DNA of 64,000 nucleotides from Bacillus cabrialesii (GTDB lineage: Bacteria > Bacillota > Bacilli > Bacillales > Bacillaceae), in the NCBI RefSeq assembly GCF_004124315.2, contig NZ_CP096889.1:866001-930000 (forward strand), read 5' to 3'. The position numbers and the translations under genes are program-made. Under the pieces are notes generated by a model. The model had not been told where the DNA came from and did not search any database. It was given only the letters and a program-made list of their open reading frames with translations. Shown here one piece after another: positions 1 to 7,410 of the stretch. Numbering within the stretch: position 1 is the first letter of the stretch; every line of letters begins with the position of its first letter.

Positions 1-2
1 AA

Positions 3-202
3 GAGCTCATGACCATCGACCATTTAATCCAAAAGTGCTATGACGAGAAAGAACGCGAGCATTTAATCAGAAAAAAAGTGAAAAGCAGATGATGCTTGAT
101 AAGCTTGTCGACAAAAAAGGCATGTTTTCAAAGCCGGCGTCTGCTTTTTATAAGAATAAAGTATATGACCGGCTTGGACGAAACAGACCTTCTTCCAGCT
201 GA
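3..202 (+). pseudogene. yflB: YflB-like C-terminal region, split by an apparent frameshift
   Basis: The window opens inside a reading frame (frame of position 3) giving ELMTIDHLIQKCYDEKE... that stops at 90-92. In the frame of position 2 a protein-like sequence continues past that stop (…KQMMLDKLVDKKGMF…KVYDRLGRN…) and ends with TGA at 200-202, immediately before a good terminator at 215-250. The natural switch point is the run of seven A at 71-77. I therefore read this as one gene end with a one-base frameshift, either a real mutation or a sequence error. An alternative is that the first frame ends the gene and the second is a short separate ORF starting at ATG 89. The name yflB rests only on position beside yflA; function unknown. 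Confidence 0.5.
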
Positions 203-214
203 TTTTTCTTGTCT

Positions 215-250
215 GAAGGGTGGCGTTTGATAAAAGCCATCCTCTTTTTA
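215..250 (+). terminator. Intrinsic terminator after the yflB end
   Basis: Stem GGGTGGC (218-224) pairs with GCCATCC (236-242), one G-U pair, followed by TCTTTTTA. Its place 13 bases after the frame-2 stop at 202 supports 202, not 92, as the ancestral gene end. Confidence 0.65.
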
Positions 251-330
251 TTCCATTGGTCTCTTTGTTTAAAAGGTTTATATTTATCCGTCTGTGGGGA
301 AATGACTCATAAACGAAAAAGGGTGATGGG

Positions 331-1746
331 ATGGAACAACTATTGGAATGGGTAACGCGTATTTCTGATTGGCTATGGGGCCCGCCGCTAATCATCTTGC
401 TGACTGGAACTGGATTGTACTTCACCATTTTGCTGAAATGTTTTCAATTTCGCTATCCTTTATACATTTTGAAACAGACAATCGGCAGCGTAGGAAAAAA
501 GCCAAGAGGAGAGGGCACAGTCACACCGCTGCAGGCATTGACATCAGCTCTGAGCTCAACAATCGGAGCGGCCAACATTGTCGGTGTGCCTGCCGCAATA
601 ATGTTTGGCGGACCCGGAGCGGTTTTTTGGATGTGGCTAATTGCCTTATTTGCGATGGCGATTAAGTTTTCTGAAAGTGTGCTTGCTGTTCATTACAGAG
701 AAAAAAATGAGCGGGGAGAATTTGTCGGGGGACCGATGTATTACATAACAAAAGGGCTGCGCATGAAATGGCTCGGCGTATTTTTCTCCGTTGCGCTAAT
801 CGTGGAGCTTGTCCCGAGCATTATGGTTCAGGGGAATTCGGTTTCAGTCTCGCTTGCCGAAACGTTTTCTTTCAATAAAATATACGCGGGGATCGCCATT
901 GCGTTTTTGATCGGGTTAGTGGTCATAGGAGGGGTCAAGCGGATCGGAAAAGTAACGGAGTTTGTCGTGCCGCTTATGGCAGGGGCATACGCAGGAGCGG
1001 GCCTCCTGATTGTTCTCATGAATCTGTCATCAGTCCCGGCGTTTTTCTCTCTTATCTTTTCGAATGCGTTTACCTCTTCTTCAGCAGTTGGGGGGTTCGC
1101 AGGTGCTGCGCTTGCTGAGACTGTTCGCTGGGGATTTGCCCGCGGGCTGTATTCTAATGAAGCCGGAATGGGAACGGCCCCGATTGCACATGCGGCGGCT
1201 ATGACTGATCACCCTGTGAGGCAGGGGTTCTGGTCTGTGATCGGCATTGTCATTGACACCTTGATCATCTGCACGACTACAGCTTTTGTCGTCCTTGCAT
1301 CCGGTGTCTGGACAGGGAAGAACGCCTTAAATGACCCGGCAGCATTGACGACGGCTGCATTTCAGCACTATTTCGGTTCTGGCGGAGGCTACTTCGTTTC
1401 GATTTCCCTCGTTTTCTTTGTTGTTTCGACCATTATGGTTGTCATTTTTTACGGCGTTAAGCAAGCTGAATTTCTGTTCGGGCGGCTGGCAGGACATGTG
1501 CTCAAATTCGTTTATTTAGCGGCTATTATCATAGGTGCCGCAGGCGGAGCAAAAGCCATCTGGGGCTTTCTGGACTTAGCATTAGCTTTTATTCTCGTTC
1601 CAAATGTGATTGCGCTGTTGTTATTGAGCAAAAAGGTTAAAGCCCTATATACCGAATTTTTCACATCTGAACAGTATTATCTTAAAGATAGAAGAAAAAC
1701 GAAACAAAACCCGGTTTATCAGACAAAAGAAGCCAAAAATTCTTAG
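331..1746 (+). CDS. yflA: Alanine/glycine:cation symporter family (AGCS) transporter YflA
   Basis: 471 residues, strongly hydrophobic with about 10-11 membrane segments, and the AGCS-family layout: an N-terminal PLIILLTGTGLYFT segment, then PLQALTSALSSTIGAANIVG (about 66-85) and the GLYSNEAGMGTAPIAHAAA signature (about 271-289). Family members import alanine or glycine with Na+ (or H+) at the cytoplasmic membrane; the substrate of this copy is not shown by sequence. ATG 331 follows an AGGGTGATGGG ribosome site. Full family length. It stands alone between a terminator and the convergent spore-germination operon, and its TAG overlaps the yfkT stop codon on the other strand. Confidence 0.9.
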   Translation: MEQLLEWVTRISDWLWGPPLIILLTGTGLYFTILLKCFQFRYPLYILKQTIGSVGKKPRGEGTVTPLQALTSALSSTIGAANIVGVPAAIMFGGPGAVFWMWLIALFAMAIKFSESVLAVHYREKNERGEFVGGPMYYITKGLRMKWLGVFFSVALIVELVPSIMVQGNSVSVSLAETFSFNKIYAGIAIAFLIGLVVIGGVKRIGKVTEFVVPLMAGAYAGAGLLIVLMNLSSVPAFFSLIFSNAFTSSSAVGGFAGAALAETVRWGFARGLYSNEAGMGTAPIAHAAAMTDHPVRQGFWSVIGIVIDTLIICTTTAFVVLASGVWTGKNALNDPAALTTAAFQHYFGSGGGYFVSISLVFFVVSTIMVVIFYGVKQAEFLFGRLAGHVLKFVYLAAIIIGAAGGAKAIWGFLDLALAFILVPNVIALLLLSKKVKALYTEFFTSEQYYLKDRRKTKQNPVYQTKEAKNS

Positions 1747-2819
1747 TGCTTTGCTTTGGCGCCGAACATCGCTTTCGTTTTCATGATCAAATAGATGAAT
1801 AAAGGCAGCAAAAGGGAAATCACTACATTAATGATCGGCTTTACTCTGTTAAAGTCGATCAGCTGATTTGTATTGAGGAAGAACCAAAAGCTGCATACGA
1901 GCGTAAACATGCCGGTTGGTGTATACATGGCTTTCAGGTCGATTTTTGAATGCAGGAAGGAAAACCCGTATACCACAATATAAAGCGAACCGGCTATCTT
2001 CACCATAATGACCGGAATCCATAAGGCCGCGATGACCAGGTCCGAACGATCCAGAAAATCCGTAATGCGGATCTGCCTGATCACCATATAGGCCGGATCA
2101 AAGAAAGTAGATGTCAGGTTTGGGCCAAAGACAGAAATTGAAGAAAATAACATGACGGCCAGCAAAAAAGCTCCCAGCAGGATCGCGATAATGGAATGTT
2201 TCAGCGGGAGACTCCTGCTTGAGAAGAGGAGCGGAAGGATGATCAATTCCCCCATTGTCCCAAACGCATAAAAGCCTGATTGAAGGTATTGGATCGGTCC
2301 TTGAAAGACCGGTGTCAAGTTTTGCAGCTCAATTTGTGTGGCCAGCGTAAATGGAAGAAACAAGACCAGAGTGCCGAATGGAAATAAAAAAATCTGCGCC
2401 ATTCTGGCTAACGTTTCTTTCCCTTCTCTGGCAATACATATCGCAACAAAGATAATAACCCCGCCAAGCACGGTCATCGGTGTTCTCGGGAGAAATAAAA
2501 TGTTAATCAAATTGATAAAAAAACGGATATCATGAGCGTTGATTAACAGGAAATACAAAGAAAACAGAAAAATGATAAATCGGCCGGCGATTGGCGAGGA
2601 ATCGCTCAGGAGCTCATAAACATTTTTATCCTGATGCTTTTTCATCAGCCTGTGCATGAGCCAGAGCACCGGAATCACAATCATAACGCCGAGGATGTAG
2701 CTGTGCCAGGCGTTTTGTTTTGCCGATTCGATCATGAGGATTGGAGCATGCTTCAATCCGACCGCTAACGTATAAAGCGCTCCGAAAAATAATCCTTGAT
2801 ATGAAGAGGTCTTATTCAT
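1743..2819 (-). CDS. yfkT: GerAB-type spore germination receptor B subunit YfkT
   Basis: 358 residues from the ATG at 2819, chosen because AAAGGA lies 9 bases upstream; a longer frame begins at 2846. The protein is almost wholly hydrophobic, about 10 membrane helices, and matches the GerAB/APC-superfamily B subunit of nutrient germinant receptors (MNKTSSYQGLFFGALYTLAVG start; PRTPMTVLGGV and EGKETLARMAQIF mid-protein). B subunits sit in the spore inner membrane and bind the germinant. It is the last gene of the leftward yfkQ-R-S-T operon. The germinant is unknown. Confidence 0.88.
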   Translation of the reverse strand: MNKTSSYQGLFFGALYTLAVGLKHAPILMIESAKQNAWHSYILGVMIVIPVLWLMHRLMKKHQDKNVYELLSDSSPIAGRFIIFLFSLYFLLINAHDIRFFINLINILFLPRTPMTVLGGVIIFVAICIAREGKETLARMAQIFLFPFGTLVLFLPFTLATQIELQNLTPVFQGPIQYLQSGFYAFGTMGELIILPLLFSSRSLPLKHSIIAILLGAFLLAVMLFSSISVFGPNLTSTFFDPAYMVIRQIRITDFLDRSDLVIAALWIPVIMVKIAGSLYIVVYGFSFLHSKIDLKAMYTPTGMFTLVCSFWFFLNTNQLIDFNRVKPIINVVISLLLPLFIYLIMKTKAMFGAKAKH

Positions 2820-2842
2820 AAAGCACGTCCTTTCTTTCATGT

Positions 2843-3043
2843 TCAAAACCGAATATATTTAAACAGGTGTCCCAGCCGAGGCAGCAGGGGATTCACTCTC
2901 ATATAAATCCACAGAAAAGCACTTCCTGCAATCAGCAGGCTGAAGGCCCATTTTGTTGCAGTGTTGGCGGAACGAAAATTCCTCCATTCATATGCGTAAA
3001 TCGCAATGCACACAATCACTGTCTGCAGAATATAACTGATCAT
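2843..3043 (-). CDS. yfkS: Small two-helix membrane protein YfkS, germination receptor D-like subunit
   Basis: 66 residues from ATG 3043 (GGAGGTG ribosome site 5-7 bases upstream; a frame extension to 3058 is possible). Two hydrophobic segments (about 2-17 and 26-43) separated by the polar YEWRNFRSANTATKW, the size and topology of the small D subunits found with some ger operons and reported to modulate receptor function. It lies between the C- and B-subunit genes in the same operon. Role is by family and context. Confidence 0.75.
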   Translation of the reverse strand: MISYILQTVIVCIAIYAYEWRNFRSANTATKWAFSLLIAGSAFLWIYMRVNPLLPRLGHLFKYIRF

Positions 3044-3057
3044 CCGACGCACCTCCA

Positions 3058-4212
3058 TTAATGGCTGATCGTTTTATACAAGACGCCGCCTTGCTCAATC
3101 GTCACAATGGGAAGGACATGAATCTCCATATCCTTGTAGACATCATCCCATTTCTTGCTCCGCATATTCTTCGTAATGGCCATGCTTCTTATCATTCGGT
3201 CTTGAAAGCCGGCCGGGTCCGCTTTTCGCTTTTGCAGCCGGTGAACGGTGCTGATCACGTCTTCCTTTATAGCCCTGTTTAAAGCTTTTTGTATGATGTA
3301 AAATTGGTCATTTTCTCTTGTCTCATAGGTGGATTGGTTTTCCATAATAATTCCTTTGGCTCTGATCTCGATTGTCACCGACAGCTTTCCGTTTTTTTCA
3401 GCCGCATGAAAGGATGCGTTGGACTTTTGAAGCTGAATGGACGCTTTCCCCATTTGATTCGGCAGGTCTAATATGAACTCCGGCTGACGGGCTTGATTCA
3501 GCAAAATCAGAGCCGCTGTCATGTGTTCATCTTTGAAAATATCCACTAATTTGTCACTTTTAAAGATGGCAAGTCCGTCAATTTTTAGATTTGATTTCCC
3601 TTTCCCGCCGGGCTTTGTTTTAGATGCGGTGATGACTGGCGCATACGCATCGCTGCCTTTTTCTAATAGGTCGGACATGAATCTGCTTAAAAAAACGGGG
3701 CGGTTCGTCGCCATAATGGCCAGCTCCCGAATCATCTCCGCAGGAAACTGTTCAAGCTGCACATCGGTGTTTAAAATGTCCCGCGCTTCTCCCCGGCTGA
3801 CTAAAATGAGCGCCGTTAATCTGTTTTGCGGATTTCGCGTTAAAATATCAAAGACTGGGGCGACGCCTTCTCTCGCCATCTCTTCTCCAATAACGACCGT
3901 ACGCCTGTGGGATGTATTGATCGTCCGGGACAAGGAGGTTTGCAGCTTGTTGTTCGCTTCCTTGATCGTGGTGCCGGAAGCTGAATCAACGTACCATGTT
4001 TTTGAACCGGCAGTTCCTCCTCCTCCCCCTGTTTGTCCGCCTAATTGGCCAACCAAGGGAATCTGCAGGGCCACCCGATACTGATCTTTTTTCTTATCAA
4101 TGGCTGAGCTGACAACAAATGCGATATCGTTGATTTCTGTCCGGTCCCAGCACCCCGCCAGAAGCATACAAAAAAGAAGCGGCGCAACACACTTATATAT
4201 TGTTTTCTTCAT
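3058..4212 (-). CDS. yfkR: GerAC-type spore germination lipoprotein YfkR
   Basis: 384 residues. It begins with a lipoprotein signal (MKKTIYKCVAPLLFCMLLAGC; lipobox LLAGC, lipidation at about C21), followed at once by the GerAC hallmark WDRTEIND. The rest is the soluble three-domain C-subunit fold, ending near YKDMEIHVLPIVTIEQ. A Gly-rich linker (GGQTGGGGGT) is at about 58-67. C subunits are anchored by lipid to the outer face of the spore inner membrane and are required for receptor activity. The start overlaps the end of yfkQ by 20 bases, so the two are translationally coupled. Confidence 0.9.
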   Translation of the reverse strand: MKKTIYKCVAPLLFCMLLAGCWDRTEINDIAFVVSSAIDKKKDQYRVALQIPLVGQLGGQTGGGGGTAGSKTWYVDSASGTTIKEANNKLQTSLSRTINTSHRRTVVIGEEMAREGVAPVFDILTRNPQNRLTALILVSRGEARDILNTDVQLEQFPAEMIRELAIMATNRPVFLSRFMSDLLEKGSDAYAPVITASKTKPGGKGKSNLKIDGLAIFKSDKLVDIFKDEHMTAALILLNQARQPEFILDLPNQMGKASIQLQKSNASFHAAEKNGKLSVTIEIRAKGIIMENQSTYETRENDQFYIIQKALNRAIKEDVISTVHRLQKRKADPAGFQDRMIRSMAITKNMRSKKWDDVYKDMEIHVLPIVTIEQGGVLYKTISH

Positions 4213-5734
4213 CTTGAGGGTCCTCTCTTTTTGCTCCCTTCTGTCCGTTGCCGCGCGAATATGTGCCCGGTCTTCTGATCATCGTCCACCAAGGCGCCCG
4301 GACTAAAATATCTTTTACTTCATCACGTTTAAACGGAGATATCCCTGATAAATAAGGAATGCCGAAAGATTGCAGCTTGCATAAATGAAGCACTAAAATA
4401 ATGGTGCCGAGCATAATGCCGAATATCCCGAAAATGCTTGCCAGAATCATAAGCGGAAAACGAAGCATCCTGATAGAGATGGCTAAATTAAAGCGCGGAA
4501 TGGTAAATGACGCGATCCCAGTTAACGATACGATGATCACCATAGGGGCAGACACGATTCCCGCTTCAACGGCGGCCGTCCCGATGACAAGGGCGCCGAG
4601 AATGCTGACGGTCTGGCCGATGGTTTTCGGCAGGCGCACTCCCGCTTCACGGAGAGCCTCAAAGGAAATTTCCATAATCAATGCTTCCACGATGGCAGGG
4701 AAAGGAATCGGTTCACGGGCAGATGCTACGCTGAACATTAAGTTTGTCGGCATTAAGTCCTGATGGTATGTAATAACGGCGACATAAATAGCCGGCAAAT
4801 AAAGAGCAACGAATAAAAACATATAGCGAAGCCAGCGGATCAAGTTAGACATCAAATAGCGCTCATAGTAATCTTCACTGGCCTGCATCAGCTGCCAAAA
4901 CGTAATCGGCCCTGTTAAGACAAAAGGCGTATTATCTGTGAAAATGGCGAATCGGCCTTCGAGAAGCTGGGCGGCGACAGTATCCGGCCTTTCCGTATAT
5001 TGCAGCTGGGGGAAGGGCGAGTAGGTGTCGTCTTCGATAAACTCCTCAATATATCCGCTTTCTAACACCGAATCAATCTTGATGTTTTTGATTCTTTTTT
5101 TCACTTTGTCAATCACTTTTGGGTCGGCAAGACCGTCAATATAGGACAAGACAATATCGGTTTTGGTTTTCGTGCCGATTTTAAAAGAGATCATTTTAAG
5201 CTGAAGCGTTTTGACGCGAAAGCGCACAAGAGCGGTATTGACCCTGAGGCTTTCAGTAAAGCCCTCTCTCGATCCTCTGATGGTCGATTCTGTGATCGGT
5301 TCTTCAATGCTTCTTCTTTGGCCGCCTTTTATTTTTAAGATCAGGCATTTTGAATGCCCCTCGGCAAATAAAACCGCGTTTCCCTCAATGATAGATTCAG
5401 CCACTTTGCTTACACTTGTTTCTGATGCAACGCTTGAAATCGATAGTGTATTTTGCAGCGCTTCCTCATGTTCATCTATCTGATCTGTCAGGTGCTTCAA
5501 GAAAGGACGGAGGGCGTGATCCTGAATATGTTCAGATTTTACAATTCCTTCGATATAAACAATAAATCCGCACAGCCTGTTTCCGAAGTCAAATTGTCTA
5601 AATACGATGTCTGAGCAGCCTTCTGTTAATAAAGTCAGATTTTCGAGGTTTTCCTTCAAATCGGAAGAGATCGGTCTGTCCTGATTGTCTTCAAGCTCTT
5701 TGATGAGCTGAAGCGCTTTGTCGCGTTTATTCAT
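4193..5734 (-). CDS. yfkQ: GerAA-type spore germination receptor A subunit YfkQ
   Basis: 513 residues from ATG 5734 (AGGGTGA upstream; the frame can start three codons earlier at a GTG). An N-terminal hydrophilic half (about 1-240) is followed by four to five membrane helices (about 300-460) and a short cytoplasmic tail, the GerAA/SpoVAF layout. Recognisable family stretches are EGRFAIFTDNTPFVL, PAIYVAVITYHQDLMP, EALREAGVRLPKTIGQ and SFTIPRFNLAISIRMLRFPLM. First gene of yfkQ-R-S-T. A subunits take part in germinant response and may form the channel of the receptor complex. Confidence 0.9.
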   Translation of the reverse strand: MNKRDKALQLIKELEDNQDRPISSDLKENLENLTLLTEGCSDIVFRQFDFGNRLCGFIVYIEGIVKSEHIQDHALRPFLKHLTDQIDEHEEALQNTLSISSVASETSVSKVAESIIEGNAVLFAEGHSKCLILKIKGGQRRSIEEPITESTIRGSREGFTESLRVNTALVRFRVKTLQLKMISFKIGTKTKTDIVLSYIDGLADPKVIDKVKKRIKNIKIDSVLESGYIEEFIEDDTYSPFPQLQYTERPDTVAAQLLEGRFAIFTDNTPFVLTGPITFWQLMQASEDYYERYLMSNLIRWLRYMFLFVALYLPAIYVAVITYHQDLMPTNLMFSVASAREPIPFPAIVEALIMEISFEALREAGVRLPKTIGQTVSILGALVIGTAAVEAGIVSAPMVIIVSLTGIASFTIPRFNLAISIRMLRFPLMILASIFGIFGIMLGTIILVLHLCKLQSFGIPYLSGISPFKRDEVKDILVRAPWWTMIRRPGTYSRGNGQKGAKREDPQDEENNI

Positions 5735-5824
5735 GAGGCTCACCCTGCTTTTTCAATGTCTTATACTGAAGTGCTTGTGACTTTTAGGGTAACCTTGTCT
5801 GTTTTAGATATTCCTGGTCTAGGA

Positions 5825-5838
5825 TGAAAGCGCTATAA
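5825..5838 (+). promoter_or_regulatory. cre-like CcpA site upstream of treP
   Basis: TGAAAGCGCTATAA fits the cre consensus TGWAANCGNTNWCA at all but position 13. It sits just upstream of the treP -35 box, as expected for carbon catabolite repression of the trehalose operon. Confidence 0.65.
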
Positions 5839-5845
5839 AAAATTG

Positions 5846-5874
5846 TTGACTACATGTATATACAGGAATACAAT
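5846..5874 (+). promoter_or_regulatory. SigA promoter of the treP-treA-treR operon
   Basis: -35 TTGACT (5846-5851), 17-base spacer, -10 TACAAT (5869-5874). The spacer contains the first TreR-type palindrome. Confidence 0.8.
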
Positions 5875-5897
5875 ATAATCATAAGTTGTATATACAA
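5855..5897 (+). promoter_or_regulatory. Two TreR operator palindromes
   Basis: TGTATATACA at 5855-5864 lies between -35 and -10, and TTGTATATACAA at 5886-5897 just after the start site. Both are perfect palindromes with the same core, centred 32 bases apart (three helical turns). The TreR repressor gene is the last gene of the operon; trehalose-6-phosphate is the known inducer in B. subtilis. Confidence 0.75.
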
Positions 5898-5925
5898 GTT
5901 ATCAAACGGATACGGAGGGGTTGGC

Positions 5926-7338
5926 ATGGGGGAACTGAACAAATCGGCACGGCAGATTGTCGAAGCAGTCGGCGGTGCCGAAAATATTGCAGCGGCAACT
6001 CATTGTGTGACACGTTTGCGTTTTGCATTGATAGATGAAAGCAAAGTTGACCAAGAAGTGCTTGATCAAATTGACGTTGTAAAGGGGTCGTTTTCAACAA
6101 ACGGGCAATTTCAGGTTGTGATCGGCCAGGGAACGGTCAACAAAGTATATGCAGAATTGGTCAAGGAAACGGGGATAGGCGAGTCAACAAAGGACGAAGT
6201 GAAGAGGGCGTCAGAAAAAAATATGAATCCTTTGCAGCGTACTGTGAAAACGCTTGCAGATATTTTTATTCCGATATTGCCTGCGATTGTCACGGCGGGT
6301 CTCTTGATGGGGATCAATAACATTTTAACGGCGCAAGGCATTTTCTTCAGCGCGAAATCGATTGTGCAGGTCTATCCGCAGTGGGCGGATCTCGCAAATA
6401 TGATTAACCTGATTGCAGGCACGGCCTTTACATTTCTGCCTGCGTTAATTGGCTGGTCTGCCGTCAAACGGTTCGGCGGGAATCCGCTCCTTGGGATTGT
6501 GCTCGGCGTGATGCTCGTGCATCCTGACTTGCTGAATGCGTGGGGATATGGAGCTGCGGAACAAAGCGGAAAAATTCCGGTATGGAATTTGTTCGGCCTT
6601 GAGGTGCAGAAAGTCGGCTATCAGGGACAGGTGCTACCGATTTTGCTGGCTTCCTATATGCTGGCGAAGATTGAAATGTTTTTAACAAAGCGAACACCTG
6701 AAGGCATACAGCTGCTCGTTGTCGCTCCGATTACGCTTCTCGTCACAGGCTTTGCCTCTTTTATTATTATCGGCCCGGTTACATTCGCGATCGGAAACGT
6801 ACTGACTTCGGGACTTATCTCGGTGTTCGGCTCTTTTGCCGCACTGGGCGGTTTGTTATATGGGGGCCTCTACTCGGCACTGGTGATTACAGGCATGCAT
6901 CACACGTTTCTTGCAGTCGACCTGCAGCTCATCGGCTCAAAGCTCGGCGGCACGTTTTTATGGCCGATGCTGGCGCTTTCTAATATCGCACAAGGTTCAG
7001 CTGCGCTGGCCATGATGTTTATCGTGAAGGATGAGAAACAAAAAGGCCTTTCCCTTACATCAGGGATTTCTGCTTATCTCGGCATTACAGAGCCTGCTAT
7101 CTTCGGCGTGAATCTTCGATATAAGTTCCCATTTATCATTGCGATGATCAGCTCAGGGCTTGCCGGGATGTATATTTCTTCTCAAGGTGTGCTGGCAAGC
7201 TCCGTCGGTGTCGGCGGCGTGCCGGGGATTTTCTCAATCATGAGCCAGTACTGGGGCGCGTTTGCGATCGGGATGGCGATTGTATTGATTGTGCCGTTTG
7301 CCGGAACATACGCGTATGCCAGATTGAAACGAAAATAA
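5926..7338 (+). CDS. treP: PTS trehalose-specific EIIBC component TreP
   Basis: 470 residues from ATG 5926 (GGAGGGG 7 bases upstream; the frame extends back through the operator region but that lies upstream of the transcript). The N-terminal EIIB domain carries the phosphorylated cysteine in ATHCVTRLRF (about residue 26). The EIIC domain follows (about 100-465) with FIPILPAIVTAGLLMG and the GITEPAIFGVN loop. No EIIA domain is present, so a phosphate donor EIIA must come from another PTS protein. It imports trehalose as trehalose-6-phosphate, the substrate of TreA next door. Confidence 0.95.
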   Translation: MGELNKSARQIVEAVGGAENIAAATHCVTRLRFALIDESKVDQEVLDQIDVVKGSFSTNGQFQVVIGQGTVNKVYAELVKETGIGESTKDEVKRASEKNMNPLQRTVKTLADIFIPILPAIVTAGLLMGINNILTAQGIFFSAKSIVQVYPQWADLANMINLIAGTAFTFLPALIGWSAVKRFGGNPLLGIVLGVMLVHPDLLNAWGYGAAEQSGKIPVWNLFGLEVQKVGYQGQVLPILLASYMLAKIEMFLTKRTPEGIQLLVVAPITLLVTGFASFIIIGPVTFAIGNVLTSGLISVFGSFAALGGLLYGGLYSALVITGMHHTFLAVDLQLIGSKLGGTFLWPMLALSNIAQGSAALAMMFIVKDEKQKGLSLTSGISAYLGITEPAIFGVNLRYKFPFIIAMISSGLAGMYISSQGVLASSVGVGGVPGIFSIMSQYWGAFAIGMAIVLIVPFAGTYAYARLKRK

Positions 7339-7410
7339 CCAATGGGGAGCGGGGCGTGTTTTTACGTTCCCTTTTCCCGTTTTTATTTTACAAAACGGTG
7401 GTGGAGACAG

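Noticed and set aside
3521..4084. 187-codon plus-strand ORF opposite yfkR
   Set aside because: Antisense shadow of a clear GerAC gene; no ribosome site and no recognisable domain.
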